In this document: one piece after another, positions 43,568 to 58,500 of the stretch | Numbering within the stretch: the stretch's first letter is position 1 | How the letters are laid out: the number at the start of each line of letters is the position of its first letter | DNA from: Adhaeribacter pallidiroseus | Lineage (GTDB): Bacteria; Bacteroidota; Bacteroidia; Cytophagales; Hymenobacteraceae | Direction of reading: 5' to 3' | Assembly: GCF_003340495.1 (NCBI RefSeq) | Contig: NZ_QASA01000001.1 | Coordinates: forward strand, 3,038,001-3,102,000 | Length of the DNA stretch: 64,000 bases | Notes under the pieces: model-generated | Databases searched by the model: none | Told to the model about the DNA's origin: nothing | What the model saw: the letters and a program-made list of their open reading frames with translations, nothing else | Program-made: the position numbers and the translations under genes

Positions 43568-46500
43568 TTACCGGACAACAAGTCGGGTACTTACTTTATT
43601 TGATCTGGAAATTGCCGTGATCATGTAAACTCCGGAGCTTAAGCGTTTCGTAAACACCAGGTTGGTTCTTAAATCACCGTCGGCATTAGTCGTTGCTTTC
43701 TCTTTTTGAATTACACTACCCTGGGCATCGTACAACAGAATGGTTACTTCTTCATTCGCCATAAAATTGCTTCCTTCCACATTGGTCTGATCTCCCGGAT
43801 TTGGGTTTGGATATACCGTTAGCACAGAAGTAACAAGTTCACCAACACCACTTTCCCGAACAGATCCGGCCACCGTAGTTGCCAATCGGGTGGTAGTTTG
43901 TGGCAGTACTTCAATGGCTGATATGGTTGGCATATCGACGGAACCACTCATAAAGTTGATATTCAAAACCCCGTCGGTGATAGTTACCGGAATGGTTTCC
44001 TGAACTAAACGCATGCCACCACCGGCTTTCGCATATACATCGTAGTTAGTAAACTTGCGGCTGCCTTCTACATCTACGTTAAATTGGCGGCGACCAGCGG
44101 CAGTGTGATAAATTTCCACAAAGTGCAGCATCACATTATAGGTGCCGTTGCTTACCGGTATGTTGTAGTTAAACGAAGCCGCAGAACGCTCATTGCGGTA
44201 CATCACGTCATCGGTGGTATTTAAAATATCGCCGCTGGCAATGGAGAAGGTCCGGTTCATGCCCCCAAAATACTGGTCAGCAATAAACTGACGGTTTCCG
44301 GAAGCTAAATAGGCGGTACCACCGGCATTGATGCGAATAGCGTTAGCGGCTACCACGTTGTTTACCGTTACCGTAATTTGCTCGTCATCCATCATGGCGG
44401 GTGTTCCATTATCGGTTACCCGAACCGTAAAGGTATACGTTCCGGCTGTAGCTGGTGTCCAGGTGAAGGCGCCCGTGGAAGCGTTGATGGTGGCTCCGGT
44501 AGGTTGACCTACTAAAGAGAATGCTCGTGTTTGGTTCGCATTGGCGTCGGTAGCGGTAGCCGTGAAAGTCAAGGCTTGGTTTACGTTTACCGTTTTGTTG
44601 CCAATGGCGGCTAATACCGGAGCTACGTTGGTTGTTGTAATTGGCAGTACTTCAATAGCCGAAACTTTAGGTAAGTTGGCCGCTCCTGAAGTAAAGTTAA
44701 TATTCAACACTCCGTCGGTGATAGTTACCGGAATGGTTTCCTGAATAGCCCGTAACGAACCACCAGCTTTAGCAAACACATCGTAATTGGTAAGTTTACG
44801 ACTGCCTTCCACGTCTACGTTAAACTGTCGGCTTCCTACTCCACCCGCTCCCCGGCCCGAAACGCCGAACCAGATTTCCGCAAAGTGTAGTACCACATTT
44901 ACCTGGCCATTTTGTACCGGAATGCTGTAGGTAAAGGCGGCCGATGAACGTTCCGTACGATATAATACATCATCCGTTGTGTTCAAAATATCTCCACTAG
45001 CTATGGATGAAGTACCGGCGGTACCCCCGAAGTACTGATCAGCAATAAACTGGCGGTTGTTCGTAGCTAAATAAGCCGCTCCGCCCGCGTTGATCCGAAT
45101 ACCATTTCCGGCTACCACGTTGTTTACCGTTACGGTAATTTGCTCGTCGTCCATCATGGCGGGTGTTCCATTGTCGGTTACCCGTACCGTAAAGGTATAC
45201 GTTCCGGCTGTAGCTGGTGTCCAGGTGAAGGCGCCCGTGGAAGCGTTGATGGTGGCTCCGGTAGGTTGACCTACTAAAGAGAATGCTCGTGTTTGGTTCG
45301 CATTGGCGTCGGTAGCGGTAGCCGTGAAAGTCAAGGCTTGGTTTACGTTTACCGTTTTGTTGCCAATGGCGGCTAATACCGGGGCTACGTTGGTTGGGGT
45401 TACCGATAATACTTCAATGGCCGAGATTGTTGGCTGATTCGCCGTTCCCGTCGTGAAGTTAATATTCAATATTCCATCCGTAACGGTTACCGGAATAGTT
45501 TCCTGTACCGCGCGCATACCACCACCTGCTTTGGCGAAGATGTCGTAGTTGGTCAGCTTGCGGCTGCCTTCCACATCCACGTTAAACATCCGGTTACCAT
45601 TTCCGGCCGGGCCGCGACCCGCTGCACCCGTAAACCAGATCTCGGCAAAGTGTAACACTACGTTTACTGGTCCGTTGGTTACCGGAATGCTGTAGGTAAA
45701 GGCGGCGGCTGACCGCTCATTGCGATACAGTTCATCATCGGTAGTGTTCAAAATATCGCCGCTGGCAATAGAAGATACAGTGTTGGTACCTCCAAAATAC
45801 TGATCGGCAATAAACTGGCGGTTGTTAGATGCCAGGAAGGCACCTCCTGCCGCATTTATCCGGATGCCGCTGGCCACTGGGCAGTTTTGTTCGCGGGTTA
45901 CCGTTACTTGCTGCGTTCTGCTGCATCCCGAAACATCCAACACAGTTACCGTGTAAACGCCCGGTTGCAAATTAGTAGCCGTAGCGCCGGTTTGAGCTGG
46001 GGTAGTACTCCAGGTTATGGTGTAGTTACCAGTTCCACCGGTAATGTTACTTACGGTAGCGGTGCCCGAGGCGGCCGTACACGTCATAACCGGTGCATTT
46101 ACGATAAAGGCCAAATTGTTACGCTCCGGAATGGTAAATACTTTCGCAGTTTCGCAACCATTGCTTACATTTTCTTTCACGTAGAAAGTAAACGAACCGG
46201 CGGTTAAATTAGTAAATACCGGCGAAGTTTGGTAAGTACCGTTTGGTCCTAATTTGTACAAGTAAGAACCAACTGTAGAGTTGCTTACTCCGAAGGTAAT
46301 GGATCCGTTAGCTACTCCGCATTCCGCACCTACTACTGTTTGCTGCGTCAGCGTAACTGCGTTTGGATTGGCTGAGGCCGCAAATACTTCCATACCCGCT
46401 AGAGCTACCCGGTTCACACTCGGATTAAAGGTCACGTCGAGTTTGCCATCGGTTATATTTACCACAAAATCTTTCACCAGGGCTGCTTTATAACCAGCCT

Positions 46501-49500
46501 CCCGGAAGATATCCAGGTTTGACTGCCGGGTTTGATTTTCCAGTTTAATACCGAATACGCGGGATCCTTCTGCCGTAAAGAAGTTTTCTACAAAGTGCAT
46601 GCGTACCATGTAATTACCATTTGCTAAAGGTACCGAGTAGCGGGTTTCGCCTAAATCAGCGGCCGCTGACAAGTAAGTCTGATACAGCGCATCTTCATCG
46701 GTGCCGGCAATTGGGGTAACAGCTGGCCGGTCTAGTTGCACTGATCCGGCGCGGTAAGTACGGTCTGCTTCCCATACTTTACCGTTTATGGTTACGTTTG
46801 CGTCCGCGCCGCCTTTAATGCGTTTTACAGCGGTAATCAGGTTGCAATTATCATCGGCAATGCCGTACAGCGGAATCCGGAGTGGTGATAAGCCATTGTT
46901 GTAATGCACCAACAGGGCAGCATTTTTAATTCCCTGGCTGTTCGACCGGAAAGTAACCGTAAGGTTAGTGGTAGCCTGCGGAGCTAGCGTTGTTACTGCC
47001 GGAGCAGCTACGGCAAACTCATTCAGGTTGGCCCCCACTATTTCTACACTCTTAATAGTAACAACCGGATCGGTGGTACCATTGGCATACGTTTGTCCCA
47101 GGTTTTTCAGTTCTACGGTGCGGGTTAAAGCCGCGCCAATTTGCCGCGAACCAAAATCAACCGCCGAAGGAGTTGCCGCCAGTTCGGAGTAATTCAATGA
47201 ACCGGTTTCGGGTTTAATGTTACTCACGTAGAAAACATTATCCTGGTAGTCGTAATTGGTTACGTCGGGGTTACCAATGTAATCGTGGCCAATGATGTAC
47301 GCGTTCGGAATTATGTTTCCGTTGGCGTCAATGGCTTTCCAAACCCGCATACCTATTTTGCCTTCGGAGTTACGGGTCCGGTCGGAGTAAGAGCCACTAA
47401 TTTTAAATCCAAAGCTACCGGTTGGGTTAAAATTACCTTCGGCAATGGTGCCGGCAGTGCCATTCCGTAAAGGCAGCAACGATTGGCCGTCCAGTGGATG
47501 ATGGGTAAACACGGTTGCATTGCTGGTAGAACCTTTCGTGTAGTACTGGAAGGATTCGGTAGCGGCGCAGCAGCCATGGTAAGCACCCATCTGCACTACA
47601 TAAACCGGCTTGCTGGCATCGGCCCGGGTAAAGAACGAAGAAAGTATTTCATCGGTGTTCAATACCAAAGTGTTACCGGTGTTCGTGCCGTCGTTGGTGT
47701 TAAAGCCTACGGTAGATTTAAAGCCGAATGCCCGGATTATTTCCTGTGCATGGGGTTCATTACTACCTTCCCCGCGGGCTTGCCACATACCATGCAGTAC
47801 AATTTTCTTTTTCGGAGATAAATCGTCGTTGGTTGCAATTTGCAAGGTATCGTTCAGAATCCGGATTCTTCCGGAAGTAAACTGCGCGATAAACTGCACA
47901 CTTACTTCTACCGAACTACCTGCATTTACCGTGATTGGAGCAGCCGTAATGGGGTCATAATCTACATTATTTACTTTTGCTACTTTCCAGCCGGTAGGGT
48001 TAGAAAGCGTTAAGCCGTTAATGGTTAAGGCACCGGTTCCTTTATTGCTAATCCGCATTTTAACAACGTCGTGATTGCGGTTAAAAGGAGTAAAAGTACC
48101 GTCCTCATTTTCTCGCCGCCATGGCGTTTGAATCAGGGAAGCTACCAACCGGTCGTTGGCCGGGAATTTATCCAGATTCTCCACTAACATATTAGCATTG
48201 CTAGGCTCTGGCTGCACAACGGTAAAAGTAATGGCATTGGTGATAGTTTCATTTTTGTTGCCATCAATTGCCTTACCTCGTAAGGTATAGCTGCCCGGCG
48301 TATTTACTAATATTGGGGCATAGTATTCCTTATACGGTTCGTTGTTCAGGCTGTACTGCACTTGCGCCAGATTTGATCCACCAGCATCCGTAGCGTTTAC
48401 CGTAGCAATTACCTGATTGCGGTACACACCCGTTGCTTGTAAAGTGCCTTTTAACTGCACGGTAGCCATTGGTGGCAAGAAGTCACTCTCTGCCGTAGCC
48501 GGATCCACAATTACAAAGGTGATCTTCGTGTTGGTACCGCCATTAGCGTCAATGGTTAGTTTGCCATCCGTAACCGTAACCGTGGTCGTAACAATCTGAT
48601 GCGGCACTTGCGCCGTTGGCACAAAGTTGTTAATAGCCGTTACACCTTCCACGTTAATCCGGTGATTACTATCAAAGAAATCATTATCACCAGCCCCAAC
48701 CGTTACGTTGTATTGACCATTAGTTACTTTTAATTCCCAGGCACCCGGAGTTTGCGGCGCTGTTCCTTGCATTAAGGCCAAGGTTTTTAACCGCAGATCG
48801 GCATTAGCGGAAGTCCGTTCGCGCATACTGGCGGTGTGATCCTTGGGTTCTTTGGTTGTTGGATTTATCCAGCCATAACCCCGGGTATCGTTGTAAAGCA
48901 AACCGGCATCTACGGCATAACCAGCCGGAGTAGTTGCCGTAGCAGTAGTAGCTACCTGGAAGTTAATTTTAATTGCATTGGCACTGGCATCGCCTATGCG
49001 CAGGTTAACCGTCATTACAGAATTAGTAAAGCCACTGGCACTAGCCGTTACCGTAGTGGTATATACTCCAGCCGTTAAGCCAGCAGTGTTGATGCCAAAT
49101 GATAAGTTACCTACCGCCGCAGTTGGTAAAATCAGCCAATTGCTGTTAGCTGATTTTGTTAAGGTAATTACAGTTGGTGTGCCATTTAAAGCTTCCAGGG
49201 TTATTGTTTTAGCTGCTGCAGTGCCATTTACCGGGGCGGTATAATTAAGCGTGCTAGTGTTAAAAGCTAAAGTTTTACGCGTTCCGGCGGCCACCACGTT
49301 TCTTAATACAAACATGTAATCCTGATAATCGCCGTTAGAAGCATCCTCGAAGCAGACCAGGTAGCTGTTCGGTACCAGTTCGCCCTTCCGGTTTTTCAAC
49401 GGGTATGTCCGAACCGCGTGTACTGCTGGCGCACCGGCGTTCAACAAGTCTTCGGTATAAGATATCCGGTTTTCTAAGCCCACTACGTAAATACCAAACG

Positions 49501-52500
49501 CAGCGGTTGCAGGATTAAATTGGTCGGAGCCAGCTACAATCTGCGGGTATAAAGCATTATGCTGGCCAAACACTCCCGAAAGAGTTCCCACGGAGGAGCG
49601 TACCGGGGTGTTATTAGTTTTAGTATAATACCCGAATGGTAACTCTTGATTCGGTGAATAGCGGGCAACCGGTGTAATTGTTACCGCCCCATCGCCGGCT
49701 TTTTCAAAAAATTGTACCGCCACTTCTTCTCCCTTCAGCGTGGATTGAATGCCGCCGGCTAAACCAGTCCATCCTACATTAATGTTATAACCTAAGGTAT
49801 TAACCACGGTTTGCAACGGTGGCTCGTTATTGCCTTCATACGCGTTTAAGGACATAGCATATAAACCAACTGAAAGCGCCGGTGTATTTACAGCGTTGCT
49901 GTTGATGGTTAATGCAGCATTAAAAGTACTCACAACACTTAAATTGCCAGGAGCAAAAGTTACCTGCAAAGTTTTTGTTTCCTCTGGCGCTAAAGAATTA
50001 CCAATTGGTTCTCCTTCCACGGTTATTGCCTGTACACTAAAGTTGGAAGCATTTGCTCCACTTATGGCAAGGTTACCTAAATTTAAGGCACTGGTACCAG
50101 TATTGGTTATGGTCAGACGTTTGGTAACTGTGGTATTTTTAAGACCATCAAACACTAGCTCTTCGCTGCTGGCAGCAATGGTAGCAGCCGATACCGGATT
50201 ATTTACGGTAAGACTTACCGGCAGCGTGGCGCTGGTGTAACCATCGGCTGATACCGTAACAGTAGCATTATAGGTGCCTGGTAATAAACCGGCTTCGTTG
50301 ATACTAAATGTTAAGGAACCAAGCGCAGCCGTTGGCAAGGTTAGCCAGTTGCTGCTTGCCGATTTCGTGATAGTTAAGGCCGGAGTTCCGGTGCTGGCCG
50401 AAAGAATTACCGTCTGCGGAGCCGTAGTAGTGCCGGGAGTAAAAGCGAATGCCAAAGAAGGACTGGCAAAGGTTAATTGTTTGGCTACCACTTGGCCGAA
50501 AGGTTTCACATTCCGGACAATCACGGCAATGTCCTGGTAGTCGTAGCCACTGATATGTTCTTCCGTAGCAATTACATAAGAGTTTTCTATTACGGTTCCT
50601 TCGGCATCTTTTAACGGATATACCCGAACATGATGCGGTACGGCGCCAGTAAAGTTATTCAGGGCATCTTCGCTGTATAAATGACGGTTCGCAAAGAACG
50701 GCCAACGCGAGTAGAAACCAAACGACGTAATACCTGGGTCAAAAGAAAGCGACCCGGCTGTTTGCACATCTACGGTTTGATAATTACTATTATCCACTGT
50801 GAACAACTCATTTTTATCATTGGCATTTCCGGTAGTATACCAGCCAAAGGCAGTAACAATACCAGATGGATCCTGCGGACCAAATACCGATAGAGGCTCA
50901 ATGAGCACTAAACCATCAGTAGCCCGTTGGAAGGCCTGAATAGATACTTCTTCTCCTAAAAGAGCGGCTTTAAAATTAGTGCTATGGATGATATTTGTAG
51001 ATCTATTATCATCGCCAACGTTCACATTAATGCCGTGTACGTCCAGAACAGCTTGTAGCGAAGGTTCATTTGTGCCCGACAAGCCAATGGTCCCTAAACC
51101 GTTCAGTTTTACTTCTTTTACCGGATTGTTGGTGCTGCTTACTAATAAGCTAGCTGTTTTTACTCCGGTAGTAGTAGGATTAAATGCTACGTTAAAGGTA
51201 ATAGCACTACCCCGAGCTACAGTAACTGGAGCAGCAACACTTGGTGTAGGTGCTCCTACCACCTGGAACTGAGCTTTATCTACACCATCAAGGGTAATGC
51301 CTGTTACTGTTAAGTTACTATTACCTGTATTGGCAATTGTAATGGTATGGTTTTTACCAGCCGAGCCGCCAACTACATCATTGTCCACTATTTCGCTTGG
51401 GCTCACACTTGCAATACCAACTTGCGCGGATGGAGCTGTTGCTTTCAGTAATACAATCTGGGCGGTTTTACCAGCGGTGTTATTCCAGTTATATTCAATT
51501 ACGTACAAGTTACCAGTTTCTACGTCTTCGGTTATATCCAAGGGGTTAGTAAATCCGGAAAGTCCTGTAATTCCATTTGTACCAGAACCCGTTTGAGCTC
51601 CAATAATGTCGTAAATTTTGTCATCACTATCGGCTGAGTTTACAGCTGGATCTTTTGCCATTGAACCTGGTTCTAACACAATAATGTCACTTCCACCACT
51701 AAAGCGGCAAACGAGGATTCTACCTTTTAAAGCACCGCCAAAAGCGTTACTCTTATACTCAATGGCTCCGTTTGGCGATTTGTTTAGTTCAAAATTGTAA
51801 GCGGCGCCCCGGTAATTCGCATCCGGTCCTTGCGTAGTTGCATACTTCGGATTATCTAAATATCCCCGATTTGCAACATACTCACCCCGAAGCGGGTTTG
51901 GATGACCATAGTAGCCTACTGGTTTTAACGGATTAATCCGGAATAACCAATCGTTCTGTACTTTCACGCCGGTGGTGGCAGGTACTACTGGTCCGTTATA
52001 GAAGGTTCCATTTGGCCGGCGAGTGCCTGCTATAGAAGCAGGAGAATTTCCGCCGGCAGCCGAACCATTGGCAGGTACATATAACTGACCGTTTGAATGC
52101 CATACCAAATCAACGGCATTCCGGACACCTGAAGCATAAATAGTTAAAGGCGAGTTAGTGGCATATGGGTTATATGTGCCGTCAGATAAACGAATATTAT
52201 CCGTAGGTGCATTGTTAATTAAAGCCTGGTTGGCTGTAGTCCGAACATCTAATGGCAATGTTAGTCCAGAAAGCTTACTTAAATCCAAACGTAACACGGT
52301 AGCGGCTAATAAACTTTCATCGCGTTGCCAAGTACCGTCGTAGCTACCCATAGAACTCAAACTTCCTTGATTGAAATACAAGGCACCGTCTGGTCCAAAA
52401 GCTATACTGTTTACCAGGTGATCTGCTTTAGAACGCGGCAACTTGGTCAGTATTAGTTCTTCTGTGGCTAAGTCCGGGCCACTAAGCCGGGATATGTTCC

Positions 52501-55500
52501 CATCAAACTCAGGTGCATTGGTAAGACCAGCACTGCAATGCGATACATAAGCAATCAGGTTAGTAGCCGTGGCATTAGGAGCAAAAGTTAAACCTACTGA
52601 AGAACGCAAGCCGTATTTGTTAGTTAAGGATTTAATTTCTACCACTCCGGACAGCATACCGGTTGTCCGGTCTATGTTAAAGCGTTCGATTACTCCATCT
52701 AAACGTAAGGCATAGAATTTACCATCTGGCCCAAAAGTTAAGCAGGTGTATTTCTTACCCACTGTTCCCGGGATAACCTGCTTTGGTGCAAACTCAGCCG
52801 CAACCGGGTTTGGTGTTCCGGCAGTAGTACCACCGGTAGTAAACGTAGCTTCGTATGGCAAGAAGGCCGCACCGCTGTGCGATTTAACTTGGTTGGTGAT
52901 AACAAACCGGTACTTGGTATTAGGTTCCAGAGCAAACGCCGGTGAGAAACTAATAGCATCACCACCGCCAGTTCCTTGTACCACTCCTTGAATTTCTGTG
53001 GTAGTAGTACCGCTTATTTTTAAAACTTTTACGGTATTTACGGTCAGCGTAGAATTATCAACCCCACCTTTAAAACCAGCTACCTCTGGTACGTAAAGGC
53101 TATTTGCAGCAATGCTGGAGGTATTTACACTAACATTAACAGCTCCGTTGGCGGGAGTAGAAGATATTACATAGGGCTGGTTACTGCCGGGAGCTAATAC
53201 TGTAATTTGAATTAAAGTACTGGCCGGAGTATAACCTGTAGCAGCCGCCGTAATAGTAGCAGTGTAAGTGCCTACCGCTAAAGCTTTAGCAGTAGTATAA
53301 TCAAAAGTTACGTTTGGTTCACTGCTGTTGTGCGTGGCATCAAAGCTTAACCAATTAGTTGCTCCGGCCCCATAAGTAGCAGTTAAAGCAATTGGTAAAT
53401 TATCCAGATCAGCAGAGTTGCCTAAATCCAGCGAGAAGGTTTTATTTGTCTCGGTAGTTCCTCTTTCAATTACCAGGCTGTGGTCACTAGCCGACCAGAT
53501 CAGGTAAGGTGCTACACTAATTGGTGTAATAAGTGCCGAGTTGATTTTGGTGTTAATACCGCCATCTGCGTTAATGGTTAGGAACCCATCGGCTACGGTT
53601 ACCCGTACTTTAGCCGATTTAAAACGAGTAGCTGTTCCGGCTGTTCCAGTAGGCACAAAGTTCGAGAATGCATTTACGCCTTCTACGTTTAAGGTATGAC
53701 TTTCCGGTACGGTTCCCGGATCAGAATCGCCGGCAGAAACAGTAACGTCGTACGAACCATTTGGCACTTTAATTTCCCAATAGCCTTCGATTTTGGTACC
53801 ATTAAAAGTACCATCAATGGTATTTGCCTGCATATGCATTAGGGTAGCCTGCAACACATCGGCTGGAGTGGTACGTTTACGACCATTGCCCGGCGTAGTA
53901 CCTCCCACGGATAAATCCAACAAAGAACCATCGGAACGTCTTCTCCAACCATATTCTAAGTTAGTTCCTTGATTAGTGCCGGTTTTTAAACCAAATGGTT
54001 GCCCGTAATCTTTTATCCAACCAGTGGGTGGTACCGTTACCGGATCCTGGAAGTTTACTTTGATTTCCTGCGCTGCAACTGGCGAATTAATAGTTAAATT
54101 AATTAACAAGGTTGCTGGCTCATATCCTTGGGCCGTAGCCGTAACAGTGGCTTCGTAAATACCAGGAGCTAAAGTCGAACTAAAATTATTGGCACCAAAG
54201 GCCACATTACCTAAAGTAGCAGCTGGTAAGGTGAGCCAGCTAGCCGGTGTACTGGTAAAAGTAACAGCAGGTGATCCTTCACTGGCGGCTAAAACCGCGA
54301 GTTTAGTGGCAACAGCCTGACCTTGTATCGCTGTAAAATCAAGAGCATTTGGCGCAAAAGCCAACATTTTACCAGTTGCATTCTCCTTTGTTAAAGCAAA
54401 ATTTTCGAAGGTGAAGGTTACCGGGTTGGCGGCATTCCGGTACGTAGCAAAAATACCAGCGTACGCTACTTTTCCGGCCAAAGTTAAATTAGCAATGTCC
54501 AAAGAAGGTGTAGCATATCGGGCTCCAACATTTAAATAGGTAATACCATCGGTAGAGTAGAAACCTTCTAATTTATTGTTTACCAAGTCAACTACTAAAC
54601 GTAGGCGTACTGTTTGGCTGTTCAACCCAGAAATTGCCGTTAATAAAATTCGTTGATCGGGGTTGTTTAAACCATTGTTGGTGGCATCGGTAGAAGAAAC
54701 ATCATTTAATTCCCGACGCATTTCAATCTTATTACCTGAAACATCCAGTTTTACAAATGTTTTATCGTTTAAACCTAACCATAAACCTGCTTGTTCAGAG
54801 TTTGATCCATTAAAAGGATTAACGATCGTTGTTTCCAGGGTAAGTTTACCATTAGCCAGAACTCCCACTCCTAAAGTATTGACCTGGTTATTGTTAGCCA
54901 GGAAGGAGATACCTTTGTTAGTTTGAACGCTCAACCTACCATTAGCTACTGTTAACCGAGATGGTTCATAACCGGTTACAGCGGTAGATGAGGTTCCATC
55001 AACTGCCAGGCGGGTACCCGAATATGCTTCTACCATAGTAAAGCCTGTTTGAGCGCTATTTTTGTCGATCAAACCACCTTCCGTACCATCAAAGTTGAGT
55101 ACAAACGGTAAAGGCACATTAATTTGCTCGCAAGGTAAAGTGCTTATAGGTGAACAAGGGACCACCACGGGGGCAGCTTCAACATTAATAGTGAAAGAAG
55201 CATTAGCAGCAGCCAGAGCTTTATCAGTAGCCGTAATGCGTACCACGATACTTGTGGCAATAACCGGAGCTGTGCCACTAAAAGTCTGGGTATTGGCATC
55301 AAACTGTAACCAAGTAGGCAAATCGCTGTTGTTAGCTAGTGAAGCGCTATACGTCAACACATCTCCTGCATTCGGATCTGAGAAAGAGCCGGTAAGAAAG
55401 GAGAAAGGCTGGCCAGCCGTGATCGTTTGGGTTTCTGGAGCTGACACCACTCTAGGCGCTTCGTTGGCCGCTTGTACCGTAAGCGTAAATTCGGTACTCA

Positions 55501-58500
55501 CGGTTGCCTGGCCATCTGAGGCAGTAACCTTAATCGGATAAATTGCTGTACTTACCGGGGTACCATTAAACGTATTTGTAGTAGCGTTAAAAGATAACCA
55601 GGCAGGCAAAACATTGCCATTCGTTAAAGTTGCGATTAAAGTCAACGGATTATTATCAGCATCGGAGAAAGTATTAGCAGGCACTGCAAAATTAAAAATC
55701 GAGCCAGTGGTTGTCGTTTTATCGCTAATAACTGTGGCTACTACCGGAGCCTCATTGGTCGGAGTAGTTTGAGGAGCAATGCTAAAATTTTCAAAGTTAT
55801 AAGTTACCGGACTAGTTCCGTTACGTAGTGTGCCAAAAATGCCAGCATACACTTTGTTTCCGGTAAGCCCCATTCCTGCAATGCTTAGGCCTTTTTCTGG
55901 ATAACCTTCGCCCACATTTATGTAGGTTGTTCCGTTTACTGAATAAAATCCTTCAACTGTATTTGCTGTAGGATCTACAACTAAACGTAAACGTACAATT
56001 TCTTTATCCAGATTACTGATGGCCGAAGTATTACGACGACTAGGATCAGTAAGGTCTGCAGTTATAGGTGATTGATCATTTAATTCCTTCCGTAATACAA
56101 CCCGGTTGTTATTGATAGCCAACCTTACAAAGGATTTATCATTTAACCCGTACCATAAACCACCTTGCTCATCGTTACTGCCCCGGAAAGGATTAACAAG
56201 GGTAGTTTCGATCATAAAATGGTTAGTGCCAGTACTAAATTCAACACCTAAGCCATTAATCTGATTGTTGTTGCCTACAATAGAAATACCTTTGTTGGTA
56301 GCAATAGCTAATTTACCATTAGCTATAGATAATTTTGAAGGTTCATATCCTCTGATTTCGGAAGAAGCCACCCCATCAGCAATTACCCGGGTGCCAGTGA
56401 AAGCATCGGCCATCGTAAATCCGGTTCCTTTACCGTCTTTATCAACCAAGCCACCTTCTGCACCGTTAAAAGTTATACTAAATGGCAAAACAACGGCAAG
56501 TTGATTACAAGGTAAGGTACTGTTAGGTGGACATCCAGCTACCGGAGTCGCTTCTATGGATAAGTTAAAAACAGTACTTACGGAAGCTTTACCGTCGCTG
56601 GCAATTAGTTTAATAGAATAATTGGAGGCACTTACGGGTGTACCGCTGAATAAGCTACCATTAAAGTTTAACCAGGTAGGCAGGGCACTACCATTAGCTA
56701 AAGTAGCGGTTAAAGTTAAAGGATCATTATCCGCATCTGAGAAAGCAGTGGCAGGTATTTCAAACGAGAAAGCTGAACCTACAGTAATTGTTTTGGCGCT
56801 AATCACATGGGCAACCACCGGAACCGTATTAGCGGGTACCAAGTCGTTCACCGAAATACTAACCTGGGTTGTAGCAGATTGCACCGGAGTACCGTTGTCA
56901 GTAGCTTGTACGGTTAAGGTATAGGATGATGCCACGGCATAGTCTAAAGCACTAACCAAAGTAATCACGCCTGAACCCGGGTTAATGGCAAATTTACCAG
57001 CTTCATTGCCGGCCGTAATGCTGTAAGCTATAGCATTATTTTCGGCATCGGTAGCCGAAACTGTGCCGATCTCTACCCCAACACTGGCATTCTCATCTTT
57101 ACTGAAGCTATAAGCAGAACTGGCAAAAACCGGAGTTTGATTAACAGGAACTACAGCTTCTACCGTTAGATTGAATTCAGTAGTAACAGATGCTTGACCA
57201 TCATTCGCAGTAACTTTAATAGAATAAGTAGTTGCGCTTTCGGGAATACCGCTAAAATTGCTTCCGTCAAAGTTTAACCAGGTTGGTAAGGGATTGCCAT
57301 TAGTTAATGTCGCAGTTAGTGTTAGTGCATCATTGTTTGAATCAGTAAAGGTGTTAGCGGGTACTTTAAAAGAAAAAGCCGTACCTACAATACCGGTTTT
57401 GTTGCTAATAAGGTTTGCTACCACTGGTACAGTATTACCAGGCACTTGCTCGGTTATATTAATGGTAACCTGCGTAGTTGCAGAAAGAATAGGCGAACCA
57501 TTATCAATAGCTTGTACCGTTAAATTGTAGGCAGTAGTAGAAGCATCCTGTAAACCAGCGATAAGTTTTATTTCTCCTGAAACAGCATCAATCGCAAATT
57601 TAGCGGCCTCATTGCCAGCGTTAATACTGTATACAATGGTTTGATCCACCGCATCGGTAGCTTTAACACTACCAATAATGGCATTTACTGGAGCACTTTT
57701 ATCTTGATTGAAAGTATAAGCAGAACTGGCAAATACGGGTGCCTGGTTTATTGGAGCAGCTGCCTCTACAGATAAATTAAAGACGGTACTTATCGAAGCA
57801 TTTCCGTCGTTGGCTGTTACTTTAATAGCATAATTTGCTGCACTTTCGGGAGTACCGCTGAATATGCTACCATTAAAGCTTAACCAAGTTGGCAACGCAT
57901 CCCCATTGGCCAGTGTTGCAGTTAATGCTAGCGGATCATTATCTAAGTCGGAGAAGGTAGCAGCCGGCACTTCAAAAGTGAAAGCCGTACCAACAGTAGC
58001 TATTTTGCTGCTGATCACATTCGCCACTACCGGCGCATTGTTCGCTGGTACTACATCATTCACCGAAATAGTTACCTGCGCCGTAGCTGCTTGTACCGGA
58101 TTACCATTATCCGTTGCTTGAACCGTTAAGGTGTAAGTAGATGCAACAGCATAGTCCAGCGCACCAGCCACGGTAATAAGTCCAGAACCAGCGTTAATAG
58201 CAAATTTACCAGCTTCGTTGCCGGCCGTAAAGGTGTAGGTTAAAGTATTATTCTCCCCATCTGTAGCTGATACGGTACCAATCTCAGTACCAATGCTGGC
58301 ATTCTCGTCTTTACTGAAAGTGTAGCTCGAACTGGCAAATACCGGCGCTGTGTTTACTATTGCTGGTAAAATTTCGATCGCGTTGATTATTGCTTTATCC
58401 TTAGAAGCGGCAAAATCAATATTCAATGCGTCATCCGTAATCTCCACATCAAAACTCCGAGTAACAACAACTTTGTTTTTATTGCCACCAGCTACGTACA

